Shown in pieces: positions 31,741 through 42,550 of a stretch of 64,000 nucleotides of DNA. The notes below the pieces were generated by a model, which searched no databases, was not told the DNA's origin, and saw only the letters and a program-made list of their open reading frames with translations. Source of the DNA: Gonocerus acuteangulatus (Eukaryota > Arthropoda > Insecta > Hemiptera > Coreidae); contig OX328123.1 of assembly GCA_946811695.1 (NCBI GenBank), positions 35,631,660 to 35,695,659 of the forward strand, given 5' to 3'. The translations under genes and the position numbers were made by a program. How positions within the stretch are numbered: the first letter of the stretch is position 1; the number at the start of each line of letters is the position of its first letter.

Positions 31741-31990
31741 GCAACCGTATTTAAACATTTAATCCAAGAGCTGGTAACACACTTTTCAAGTGTTTTGTGT
31801 CTTGAAATTGTGCTATAGTGGGTCTCTAGTGTAGATAAAAAGTTAAGTATGTGGTTGCTGGACATACCTTGAAACATCAGGTACTGCGCATGGTAATCAG
31901 TAACAAACTATGGGCCAAAAATAGTGTTTTATTCAGAAGCCATAAGTCTTTAATGTAAAATTAAGGCAATTCTATAATGAATAATATATA
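31740..31990 (-). repeat. Dispersed repeat, family D, copy 2
   Basis: Reverse copy of 41770-42010: GAGCTGGTAACACACTTTTC, GGACATACCTTGAAACATCA and AATGTAAAATTAAGGCAATT. Confidence 0.5.
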
Positions 31991-32266
31991 AGGCAGACAC
32001 TTTTAAGTGGGATACATATAAAAAAAAACCGAAGTGGGTTTTTTGTAATATTAAATGAAGTCTCTTCTTCACACTGCTATTTAAACACCATAATTGAAAA
32101 TAATTACAAAAGGGCAGACACTTTTTGTGAGGTTTAGTAATCAGCAAACATGAAAATAAATTCAGCCGATGATAGACTGCAATACACTGTGTGTAACCGC
32201 AAGAGTGAGTGAGAGCACCAATCATCTGGACAGGAGAGTTGTGGCTGTTCTAGAAATAAAGCAACA

Positions 32267-32345
32267 TCAGGGTGTCTACTACTTTCGTGAAAGCCAATTT
32301 CGTGACTTTTTCGTGACTTGATGTGCAAATTTCGTGCCCATTAAA
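32267..32345 (+). repeat. DNA transposon terminus (CAGGGTGTCTACT type)
   Basis: CAGGGTGTCTACTACTTTCG followed by TTTCGTGACTTTTTCGTGAC. A similar terminus in the opposite orientation ends at 41773. The two flanks do not share a target duplicate, so I treat them as separate fragments. Confidence 0.4.
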
Positions 32346-33100
32346 AAGAAAATAATTTCACTTAAAAAGAGAAAGCCTTAAGTTTTAGCTTAAACTTATT
32401 TGTAACTTAAACGGATTACCGTGATATCTATAAATTCTACATACATTTAAAAGAATTAATAAAACTGTATAAAATGTACATCATATCGTTCCAGCCATGT
32501 CAAACTATCGAGTATGCAAAATCTCGTTTTTAGATTCGGGAATTTGCTCTTGGATTGCGGGCGATACGGCTGTATATTTCACTGTATTTTTTAGATTTTT
32601 TTTTCTTTTTGTCTTCACTTATGGTGCTCTACAAGCTGAATATGTACACTACAATTGAGTTGAAAATTTTATTAGCCTGGAAAAGAAATAAAGACGAAAT
32701 TCAAGGTGCGCCGGTTTTTTTGTCCGGCAGTGTATATAAAAATACGTAAAATTAGTCTAAAGCGGCCTTACGTTTTAAATTATTTTAACCATTGGCACTA
32801 TATGGGTGTTAAAACACCGGCTAACCATCACTTGGTCTCGTAAAACGAAATTCCAACCGCGGGCCCACAGTTTCATGTGACTGGTTTGAAATCGTCAAAA
32901 ACGCGGTTGCGTCGTATGCGCCTGCCCATTCAAATAAATAGCCGAGGTCGAAGTTGCGCGTTCAACTGGTTTGCAACTGGAGTTACAGTCTCACCGTGTG
33001 CCCTGGGCCTAAATAGTACTCAATTTCAATATTTAAATCTCCATGAGAACCTTTGAATATTAATAAATTTAAATTTTAATGTCTATTATTATTAACTAAG
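32346..33100. other. AT-rich DNA with a Harbinger-like MITE end
   Basis: About 32815-33013 matches the terminal region of the element at 33984 in reverse (GTCGTATGCGCCTGCCCATT, then CTCACCGTGTGCCCTGGGCC before TAA). The rest is featureless. Confidence 0.45.
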
Positions 33101-33104
33101 AAGT

Positions 33105-33275
33105 TTAAGACGGGTTATCTATAGGTTACCACCCTTTTTCAGCCAGGATAGGGCTGATAACTTTTCTTTTTCCTAAAGAAAAGCCGCTACCTCATAGTGG
33201 GAATCGAACCCACGACCCTTGGCACGGAGTGTTAAGTGCTCACGCCTTAACAATCACGACCTCTGGGCCTCCGGA
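33105..33275 (-). mobile_element. tRNA-derived SINE, family B
   Basis: Minus-strand copy with head GGCCCAGAGGTCGTGATTGT, B box TCGTGGGTTCGATTCCCAC and body GGTGGTAACCTATAGATAAC. Compare 10638-10862. Confidence 0.75.
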
Positions 33276-34439
33276 GCATAGAACAAATTTTATTTTTTAA
33301 TATGAATTAAGAACAATAAAAATATATGTAAATAATGTATGTCTTCAAAGCAATCATTTTTGGAAGTCGTATTTTCTTCTCCGCAGCATCAGAGATTAGG
33401 GGGAGAGGGGTGTCATTGAGACATGGGGCAATTGAACCAGTCTACTTAAAAAATTGAAAAAGTTTAAGGGTATTGCCCTACAACAAATAACCAATAAATA
33501 AAACTACTAGCCGAATACCCGTGCTCCGTCACGGCAGGTAAGTAGTTATTTTAATGCGTTAATTAATTTATCAGCAAAATTAACGCTACTTCATAATTTT
33601 TTGCAGTTTATTATAGCTTCGATCCCTTCATACTATATGTTATACATTAATTGATAAGTAATCAAAGTATAATGTTTCTTGACACTGGCGCGCTCCGGAT
33701 CAGTGTCAAGAAACAGATAATCTAGCGATAACCCATTATCTATATGTTACCAGTATGGGCGTATATAAGAGGGGGCTGAGGGGTCTGCATCCCCCCCCCC
33801 AAAATTTTTGATTTTATGGTAAAAATGTGTCTTAAAACCCTTAAAAATAAATCAAATAAGATCATATCATTATAGTTGTAATAGCGTTTTATTTGTCTAA
33901 AACTATTCCAAGTTCTAAATTGTTAGTATTCCATGCCCCGACGATTTTGTCCCTCATAGCGTAAACTCTTTGAGGGACAATTAGGCCCAGCGCACACGGT
34001 GAGACTGTTTTGCAACTCCAGTTGCAAACTAGTTGCACGCGCAACTGTTTTGCGACCTCGGCAATGTATTTCAATGGACAGGCGCACACGACGCAACTGG
34101 TTTTTGACGATTTCAAACTAACCTGAAACCAAACATATGTTAAGGCCCATCGCACACGATGCAACTCGTTTGCAATTCCAGTTGCACGCGCAACTGTTTT
34201 GCGACCTCGGCAATGTATTTCAATGGACAGGCGCACACGACGCAACTTGTTTTTGAAGATTTCAAACCAGTCACATGCAACGCAACTGCAACCGCGGGCC
34301 CACGGTTGCAGTTGCGTTGCATTTGTGTCGTACGAGACTTTCGTCGGACAGTCTTGCATTCTATCGATATTTGTGGTTGCTTAGTTACATGAAGGTTCAT
34401 TTATTACATATGTTATTCAGATATGTTATCTTGGGTTAT

Positions 34440-34560
34440 CAGTCCAGGCAACGAATGCTTCTAAACCCCCCTCCCCCCCGGCTTAAAGGCTAGGGGCGAG
34501 GACATTTGATATGTTCACCTCCTATCTAGGCCAAGCAAAGTTACGACTGTATGTAAAGGC
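34440..34560 (+). repeat. Deleted copy of the long-inverted-repeat element (see 39800-40982)
   Basis: CAGTCCAGGCAACGAATGCTT is joined directly to GGCTTAAAGGCTAGGGGCGA and ATATGTTCACCTCCTATC, sequences that lie about 90-110 bp apart in the element at 39800. Confidence 0.55.
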
Positions 34561-35096
34561 AGTTTTAAGTAGTGTATTTGAGCCATGTAGCCAATAACAA
34601 TATGTGCCATCAAGAACTTAACGTGAAGCAATTTTTGATTTAAAAACGGATGTCAGATTCGTTTTTAGCACATAAAAAAACCCTAAATTCAAATTTTGTG
34701 AATATTACAAAAATAAAAAAAAGGGTATTTTAAATTTCACTAAGGGGGAGGGCCCTTATAAGTTTGTTAAAGATTCAAGAATCCGGCCATATTTCAAAGA
34801 ATATTTACCCGATTCAAACCAAACTTGGAGGGTCGATAATCTGACACATTTCCGTCCAATGAGGGTGTTTCTACGAGTTCTGGGATTGACGTTATATGCA
34901 AAAAAATTAACATTTTATTTTTATTTTGAGAACCATTTTTTGCAAGTACATTTTGATATAATACAATAGTCATTTATATGATGATGGTCATTTATTGGTT
35001 AGAACAAGGAGTCTTTCTTCTTGTTAAGGATTTTAATGAATTAAAAAGGAGATTATCTCAAGAGAAGATATTGAATTTCAAAACGTCACGTTACTT

Positions 35097-35126
35097 TTTC
35101 GCTTACAAATTTGTAGTCTTCTTCAG
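35097..35126 (-). ncRNA. Possible decayed hammerhead-like core
   Basis: CTGAAGA, a TACAAA/TTTGTA stem with imperfect base pairs below it, then GAAA. No flanking inverted repeat was found, so this is weaker than the other three. Confidence 0.3.
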
Positions 35127-36029
35127 ACTGGGAAAAATCATTAGTTTTTGTTTTCAAAGATATTCACCCCATTAAAGTTTTTTGGGGTGCTTATTTCTGA
35201 CATTATTTTTGGTCTAAAAAAATGTATAATGCTAGTTTACTTGAAAACATAAACATATTTTTGAATTTATTTGACGTAATATAAATTACTGTTTAACGAT
35301 TATATTTTTCTTTTAATCTAGGAACTCTATAAAACAAATGAATTGGTGAAAGAATCATGTCGATATAATTTTTAAACTCGATGAAAAAAGCACTTTCAAC
35401 TTATTTTATTTTATTTCTCGGCTCCAATGCGCATTGGACGGAACGCTTGGACACGTCGACTATTTTTCTGTGTAGAATCACCAGAATAAAAATAGTTCAT
35501 ATTGGTGACCCCCATCGCTGTGTACTCCCCTTGTGAGTCTGACATTGCAAGTTCTTACAAAGAAACACACAACTCACTAAATAAACAAACCACTTGCGAA
35601 ACTCTTGGGCAATTGATTTACAACAAGCCAATATACTCGCGTGTTTTGTTTTAGTCAATAAATAATTTTATACGCAACTGGTTTGCAACTCGAGTTGCAG
35701 AACAGTCGCGCCTTTTGCTGAAAAAAGTTGCAAACTGGTTTCAGATGCAACTAGTTTGAACTCGAGTTGCAGAATAGTCTCACCGTGTGTGCTGGGCCTT
35801 AATTTCTAGGACTGCCATCATAGCTGAAATTAACCTGAATTAAAAAAAAAAAATACTATGAAATAGATACTGTACGGTAACAGCTGTTCTTTTATCATCC
35901 TGGCAAAGCATGCTGCCTAGGCTTGCTTGCTCTAACCAACTAAATAAAACTTTAAACCCCTCAAAAAATACTTAAATATTGAATAACTATCAAAAAATCC
36001 TTTCTTAGCGAGTGTCTACATACTAAATA

Positions 36030-36067
36030 AGTCATTTCGGCGCTAATGACCTAGATGTAGATGCGCC

Positions 36068-36100
<33 letters not shown>

Positions 36101-36108
36101 AATACACA
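36030..36108 (+). repeat. SINE 3' tail insertion with target duplicate
   Basis: CGGCGCTAATGACCTAGATG...GCGCCGT followed by about 30 A lies between two copies of ACTAAATAAG. It is a heavily 5'-truncated retroposon. Confidence 0.65.
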
Positions 36109-36859
36109 CTAAATAAGAGTGTCCATGCAAAATTTCAAATTTTTCTGTCGAGTGGTTTGGGCTGGCGGATGATAGGTCAGTGATTGAGTGAGAGGTATTT
36201 CACAAATATACAGGGTGTCCCACATTGAGATATCTTAACTTTAGGGGTTTATTCTACATTTCATTTGTAGTACAGGGACGCAGAAATGAGCGTTCTATCT
36301 CAACATGCAGGGGAGCTACTCAAACTTTTGTCTTTTTTAAAAACTACTGGCTTTTCTAAAGAAAAACTGAGTTTTCGGAATTTCTGATCAATGCGTCGTA
36401 AATAAAGACCACATTTTTGGAATCTAGATTAAATTTCCAATAAGAAACACCCGTTATTGAAATATTACCATGTAAATTAAGAGCCATATTCAAAGGCATA
36501 TAGATGAGAACGTTTAATATTAATTTTTTACTAAATATATTTTTAATCAGCTTTTTTTAGACTTAGAGGTTTGCCTCCGCCACAAACGTTGCATTATTTT
36601 ATAAGCTTTAAAATGGTACCTCGTAGTTTAAGATAAAAATCTATTTCAATATATTTTTTTCTGATTTTCTAGTCAAAACCAATAAATATGCTTCAGCGTG
36701 AAGGAGCAAGAAGAAAAATAAAAGTCCGACTCGCAGGAACTGCCTCATCTTAGCGCGGTTCCGTTCTTATCCCTAGTCTAATTTCGAAAGATTAAAATAG
36801 AAGCAGTTATTATTTTGTTGAGAGGAGATCGTTGACCGTTGATGATGCAAGGTAGGGAT

Positions 36860-36993
36860 TGTCCGGGTTAGGTCACTGCTACTTAATAATACATACCCCA
36901 TATGTGTATGTATGTCGGCATATATATGTACATATGTGTGCGTGTATATGTGTTTGTGTATATGCATATATATAAATATATATATATATATAT

Positions 36994-37024
<31 letters not shown>

Positions 37025-37190
37025 GTTAGGTATATTTACATAGATATGTGCATATATTAGTGTTAAATATGTCCTACTTGTATTTACAGCCCTGATGAAG
37101 GCTTGAAGTTCAAGCCGAAACGTCGGCACAATAAAACCATTTTTACGATAAAATGTAGTTTTATTAAGTAGCAGTGACCGAACCCTGACA
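36860..37190 (+). mobile_element. Inverted-repeat element with hammerhead-like core (Penelope/retrozyme-like)
   Basis: The 30-bp inverted repeats at 36860-36889 and 37161-37190 match at 28 of 30 positions (GGTCACTGCTACTTAATAA). Inside are a (TA)n tract and the sequence GCCTGATGAAGGCTTG...CAAGCCGAAACGTCGGC ending in ATAAAACC. No ORF is real here; the open frames are TA repeats. Confidence 0.65.
37092..37123 (+). ncRNA. Hammerhead ribozyme-like core 3
   Basis: CTGATGA, a 7- to 8-bp stem GGCTTGA/TCAAGCC, then GAAACGTC. This is the canonical CUGAUGA - stem II - GAAA order. The cleavage-site strand upstream is not resolved. Confidence 0.55.
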
Positions 37191-38392
37191 GTTATATTTT
37201 GGTTCCACCAGTCTTGAAAGGTAGGATTTACAATCTTACCTGGAAGGGTCGGCAACACTAGAAACCGTCCCGCTAGTTACAAGGTCTTGGAATCTTGGAA
37301 CTCTATATTTCTAACAATAAATTGTTTTTGTTATTTTACTTAACCTGTTTTATTTTCGAATACATTATCCAACTATAAGCAATTAAAAAATAACAAGGAA
37401 TAAAATACAGACAAAAAGAACACTTCGAATAAGCGAAATCAATTACTTTAAAGCTTTAAGCTCTTATTTCTCCGATTGACATCGCCTAATCAAAACTTTC
37501 ATTAGAACCTTTTATGTAGAGCATTTAATAAGCTTTCTAATGGTGTTCTTCCGTTTGCCAAAATTTTCAACAGTTTTCGAGATATTAATGAAAGTTCCCA
37601 AAATTTATATTATTTCTAGCAACAGAAAATTGGCCTCATTTTTCATATCCTGTTTTACACACAAAATTTTCGCAACATAAGAAATTACAAAAATAAAAAG
37701 CAATAAAAAACGAAGGGAAAGAGACAAAAATTACAACAAGAACGACAAAAACCCGTTCATAAGAACAAAACAGACGTATTTGAAGTTTTAAGCACTTATT
37801 TCTCCGATTGACATAACCTAATCAAAAATAGTTTTCGAATCTTTTTTGTAGAGAATTTAGTAAGCTTTCAAATAGTTTCTATCCACTTACCACGATTTCC
37901 CAACCGTGTTCGAGATATTAATGAAAGTATACGAACTTCCCAAAACTTTTCATGTCTGTTCATAAAATATTTTATTCTAACCCTTCCTTAACTCCAAACG
38001 TAACAAAACTTTCAACATATTAGTTTTAATGAAAGTAGAACATGCAGATAAAGTTTCAACTGAATCCCGTAATTCTAAGTACCCAAACCAAAAACGGTAT
38101 TCAAAAACTATTTTTCCAATTTTCTCGAACACGGTTAAAGCGATCGCCTTCAAAATGGTTTCATTCGTTTTCCTAGCCCAGGAATCATATAAAACGAGTA
38201 CTTACAAGCTTATGAACTCAAAAACGTAAGCGTTACGATTTTTTTTGCGCGAATTTCGCCCCAAACGCCATCTTCTAGTAGGCGGATTTTGCTGGTTAAC
38301 GAACTTTGTTAACCAGCAAAATCCGACGAAGGATTTTTGTACCAAATTTCATCAAAATCGGACCATTCGTCTTCTATCTAGAGAGCGAACAG

Positions 38393-38457
<65 letters not shown>

Positions 38458-38715
38458 AATTTGAACCACCGTTATTTTCGGTCTCTAGGGGTTCTGAAAC
38501 GCGAAATTTTCTAGTCGGCACTTCCGGATTGTTTCATTGTATCAACCCTATAAGCAGGGTTCCTCCCTATGGGGAGGGAAGAACCGCGCTAAAAGAAAGT
38601 TTGAGTAACTCCTCTGCTTGTTGAGATAGAACGCTCATTTCTGCGTCCCTGAACTACAAATGCGGTGAAGAATAAACCCTTAAAGTTATGACATCTCAAT
38701 GTGGGACACCCTGTA

Positions 38716-39097
38716 TAGTAGATTACTTGCAAGTAAATACTTGGGAGGCAAGTATGTCCCAAGCAAACGCCTAAATTAGTGTGAATAAGCGAAAGTAAAT
38801 ACTTCCGTGGTGAGTAAATACTTGTAGATTTGCAAGTTCACCTGACCCCACACTTGCCAGTCGTACTTGCTTATCGAGATGGTTGCATAGTTAAGGGAAC
38901 GATGTATAATTACGTATTCAGGGGTTTTTGGGGTCGCCGATTACGAATCCGTTATCAGAATTCAAAAAATCAAAAAGGCGGATCTAATATGGCGCCGTAT
39001 TATAAAAACAAATCTTGGTAAAAATGAAATAATGATTTAGCCATTGATTTTAAACTTACTGTTTTGTGATTATTAGGGTCTGTGATTACAAATTTAT

Positions 39098-39132
<35 letters not shown>

Positions 39133-39799
39133 GAAATTACGAAATTCAATATGGCGTCGTGTAATACGAAAAAAAACTTGGTAAAACCCAAATAAAAATT
39201 TAGCCATTGACCTTAAACTTATTGTCTTCTAATTATTAGGGTCTGAGATGCAAAAAATGTAAACCCAATGATGAAAACCCCTAGAAACTAGAAACTATTT
39301 TTTTTTTCGACGCATTCCGTCCCACTGACTTGCGTGGTGTCAAACATTACGGTTCGAGAGCGAAATTGTAAATTTTATTACAACTTACTTTCTCTATGAA
39401 GACACCGATGCTCGAGGTAGAGTGTTAACGGCAAAAAAAAAATGGACTCTTTCTCAGAAATGTCAGAGATCCAAGACGTCAAGAGTGTAACCTCCTTAGC
39501 GGGGTTCCTCCCTACCGAAGCAGGAAACCCGCTTATGAGGTTGACCTTTTCTAATCGTTTCTTTCAGTTACTTTTATTGATTCTGGGCAATGGATACCCA
39601 CGGTTTGGTCAATAAAAAATTAATAATTTTTAATTTTTTTCACACAAGTAACAAAACTACATTCCATATTTTTTTTTTTTTACAAAAGGGAGCCAATCAT
39701 TCAATTTATGCCTCAATAAACCTCCACTTCATTTCCTTGGATTGAATGCTTACTAAACTTAGAAGTTTTTGTGTAAGTATTGAATCCGTAGTCCGTTAG
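38716..39799. repeat. Tandem pair of ~160-bp units and a family B 5' fragment
   Basis: 38960-39085 and 39130-39260 are direct copies sharing AATATGGCG(C/T)CGT, TTTAGCCATTGA, and TTATTAGGGTCTG; a poly-A lies between them. 39498-39546 (TTAGCGGGGTTCCTCCC...GGAAACCCGCTTATGAGGTT) is a family B 5' terminus fragment. The rest is unassigned. Confidence 0.5.
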
Positions 39800-40982
39800 C
39801 AGTCCAGGCAACGAATGCTTGAAAACAGCTATAGGTGGAAATTTTTGGAACACAATTTTTGACTTCGTAACTTTGTTTGGGCTGGATAGGAGGTGAACAT
39901 ATCAAAAGTCCTCACCCCTAGCCTTTAAGCCGGGGGGGGGGGGGGGTTAGAAGGTCCCATTTTTCGGGTTTTCACGTATATCTCGGAAACCCTGCGTCCT
40001 AGCGACATGACCAGTCTATATAAAATGAAAGCTTATTAAATTTCCTACAAGTTCTATTTAATAAAGTTTTTCGAGATATCTTTAGTTTTCAAAATACCCG
40101 CTCTTGAAAGTCAGTCATTTTGGGAAAAACACACTTTTTTCTATTCTCGACCGGATGTCGCTTCAACGATGCACCCAAAAAATAAATGTCGGTTATGGGG
40201 TTGTAGAGCATTCCATTCGCTCAAATAATATACATAACTTTACTATTTTATGTATTTTCCTTCAACTGTGAAAACAGTTTTAGTGTTCATCGTGATATCT
40301 TGCAACAACTGTCGACCAATGAACCGTTCAATTTCTCACCATTTCCAGTCATTGTATTGTCCAAAATATACTCCATTATGTAAATATAGGTAGTATTGAA
40401 AGTATAAATAGTACGAAATATATAATTTTGGGCCTCAGGCCAGTTATTCACACTCAATTATATAACATCTTGACCATTATTTTGGCAATGGTTTTGTTAA
40501 GACCAAGTGAGTGCGTATATAACGTTTGAAAGAAAATACATAAAATAGTATTGTAATATATATTATTGAAGCGAATGGAATGCTCTACAACCCTGTATCC
40601 GACATTTATTTTTTGGGTGCATCGTTGAAGAGATATCCGGTCGAGAATAGAAAAAAGTGTGTTTTTTCCCAAAATGACAGACTTTCATGAGCGGATATTT
40701 TGAAAACTAAAGATATCTCAAAAAACTTCATTGAATAGAACTTGTAGGAAATTTAATTAGCTTTCATTTGTTATAGGATGGTCATGTCGCTAGGACGCAT
40801 GGTTTCCGAGATATAAGTGAAAACCCGAAAAATAGGACCTTGTAAACCCCCCCTTCCCCCGACTTAAAGGCTAGGGGCGAGGACTTTTTATATGTTCACC
40901 TCCTATCCAGCCCAAACAAAGTTACGAAGTCAAAAATTGTGTTCCAAAAATTTCCATCTATAACTGTTCGTTGACTGGACTG
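39800..40982. mobile_element. 1.18-kb element made almost entirely of ~550-bp inverted repeats
   Basis: The left end CAGTCCAGGCAACGAA and right end (reverse complement CAGTCCAGTCAACGAA) continue as inverted copies through CCTATCCAGCCCAAACAAAG, GGTCATGTCGCTAGGACGC and CCGGTCGAGAATAGAAAAAA. A short AT-rich centre is left. The flanks TAG on both sides may be the target duplicate. No ORF is present. Confidence 0.8.
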
Positions 40983-41560
40983 TAGGGGGCTGAGGAAAAA
41001 AAAATCGCGAAAAAACTCCGATTCATTGATAAAACAATAAGTGCTTTATTGGACGTCCAGAAAGTATCTTTTAATAATAATAATAGTGAATTAAATGACT
41101 GTTTTTTTTTAAAGGAAATTTTATCTATTTTATGATAGCATAATTCGAATTTAATTATCTTGAATAGTTTTTGAGCAATCCTTTCTTACTCATTAAAAAA
41201 CATGACTGCGTTAAAAAAAAAAAAAAACAGAAAATTGGACATAGCTCCTTTTCCTTCCGGAATCGGACCATACTTCAAATGAACTTTTTTGTTGGAAATT
41301 ATGTCTACAATCACCCCCTAGAGTTTGGCTACTTAGACCTGAATCACCCTGTGTGTATATATTCGCTCTCCCACCGGCTCAAAAATGGTCTGATTTTGAT
41401 GAAATTTTGAAGAATGTTCGTCTAATTTGATAGGTAAGTTCGTTAACTCGAACATGGTTCTGCACAACTGTGGAATTCCTACCAACTGCAGGATCATCAA
41501 TAGTATTTCCTATACATACATAACTTTTAAGGCAGGTATCATCGCATGAGCCCTAGCTAA
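40983..41560. other. AT-rich DNA with a small family B-like internal fragment
   Basis: 41360-41460 (GCTCAAAAATGGTCTGATTT, GATGAAATTTTG, GTTCGTTAACTCG) resembles the region after the (TA)n in family B-like elements. Nothing else is recognised. Confidence 0.35.
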
Positions 41561-41599
41561 TACCTGCGAGTTTTCACTCCACCGGATTGTACACAGTTT

Positions 41600-41773
41600 T
41601 AGTGGGAAAAGATTAATTTCAGAAACTTGGCTGAATTTAGCTCTTTGATGGGAAATCTTGGAATAGAAAAATTTCGTGACATCGTTTCCAAATTCGTGAC
41701 TTTTTCGTGATTTTCGTGCCCTATTTTTCATTTCGTGACATTTTCGTGACTTTTTCGTGCAGTAGACACCCTG
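41600..41773 (-). repeat. DNA transposon terminus (CAGGGTGTCTACTG type)
   Basis: The end reads ...TTTTTCGTGCAGTAGACACCCTG on the plus strand, preceded by several TTTCGTGAC units. See 32267. Confidence 0.4.
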
Positions 41774-42010
41774 TATGTATAATTAAGGCATGTTACATGC
41801 CTTAATTATACATAAAAGATTGTTGGCTTCTGAATAAAATACCATTTTAGTGACATATTTTTTTAACACCTTTCCCCTATGTGCAGTACATGGTGTTCCA
41901 AGGTATGTCCAGGATACACATATATGCCTTACCTATCCACGAGATGCAATACACCAAAATTCCAAGGTGCATAAAACACTTCATGAAATGTGCATTACCA
42001 GCTCTCCGAG
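41770..42010 (+). repeat. Dispersed repeat, family D, copy 3, with 19-bp palindrome
   Basis: It begins with a perfect 19-bp inverted repeat around one T (41775-41793 / 41795-41813, ATGTATAATTAAGGCATGT), followed by the family sequence CACCTTTCCCCTATGTGCAG and CATGAAATGTGCATTACC. Confidence 0.55.
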
Positions 42011-42263
42011 TAAATCGTGACAGTCAGAGGATATAACTATCTCAGACAAAAGAAAGCATATGTCAGAATATAATGATTAAATTATGATGGATATTATATT
42101 ATTAAAAAATTGCATGGAAAATTTAATTACTTATTCATTTATTAGAACACCACAATTCACGTGACTTCCTCTTCTTATAAAAATAATATTTTAATACATC
42201 AATTTATCTGCAAAAAAAAAAAAAAAAAAAAAAAAATAGCATGCAAAAGAAATATTATAAGAA

Positions 42264-42550
42264 CAGAGCTGGGCAAACGTTAGCGCACGCTAAAAGCTGA
42301 TACCTCTCCGCTAATTTAGCGAAACTGTAGAAAGCCAGCGCTAGTAATTAGCGGTTAGCGGCGGCAGTGCGCTAACCGCTAATCTATTTATGAAATATCG
42401 TAATTGCTAATAGCTTAAGCTATAGTTACACCATTTTGTCAATGGTTGTTGTGCGCTAACCGCTAATTATTAGCGCTGGCTTTCTACAGTTTCGCTAAAT
42501 TAGCGGAGAGGTATCAGCTTTTAGCGCGCGCTAACGTTTGCCCAACTCTG
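42264..42550. mobile_element. hAT-type MITE, 287 bp
   Basis: Ends CAGAG(C/T)TGGGCAAACGTTAGCG in inverted orientation and inverted similarity over about 110 bp each side (CGCTAAATTAGCGGAGAGGT-type blocks). The flanking 8-mers TATAAGAA and AAGAAGAA agree at 6 of 8. CAGAG..GGGCAA ends are common in hAT elements. Confidence 0.68.

Larger units (their letters stand above)
33984..35798. mobile_element. PIF/Harbinger-like non-autonomous element with TTA target duplicate
   Basis: The left end GGCCCAGCGCACACGGTGAG and the right end (reverse complement GGCCCAGCACACACGGTGAG) are flanked by TTA on both sides (33981-33983, 35799-35801). Terminal regions are rich in GCAACT/AGTTGC inverted motifs. A second, related terminus sits inside at 34145. 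No transposase is visible. GG-start TIRs and a TTA duplicate fit PIF/Harbinger. Confidence 0.65.
33505..36208 (+). repeat. RTE-like dispersed repeat, copy 2, with nested insertions
   Basis: The head near 33510 and the tail ending ATTTCACAAATATA at 36208 bracket the Harbinger-like element 33984-35798 and a SINE tail 36030-36108. The interrupted stretches join to match 30240-30750 (GAGGGACAA...TTTCTAG, ATGAAATAGATA). Confidence 0.5.
36724..38594 (-). mobile_element. Helentron-like element, family B, copy B3
   Basis: The 5' end TTTTAGCGCGGTTC is at 38594, with the terminal hairpin, (TA)n at 38397-38453, and the subterminal inverted repeat TTAGCGCGGTTCC at 36752-36764. The 3' hairpin and GTCGGAC end are at 36724. 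It contains a 330-bp inverted-repeat insert (36860-37190) and an 18-bp fold-back at 38283-38325 that other copies lack. Confidence 0.7.
36211..38713. mobile_element. TA-flanked DNA transposon (family E) interrupted by copy B3
   Basis: Its inverted ends of about 115 bp begin CAGGGTGTCCCACATTGAGA (left, 36211) and mirror at 38595-38713. TA flanks both ends (36209-36210, 38714-38715), as for Tc1/mariner-type insertions. Without B3 it would be about 632 bp with no ORF. B3 (36724-38594) sits just inside the right terminal repeat. Confidence 0.72.

Noticed and set aside
32267..41773. A single 9.5-kb transposon bounded by CAGGGTGTCTACT termini
   Set aside because: The flanking 8-mers do not match and the subterminal sequences are in different order. 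Other insertions between are better explained independently.
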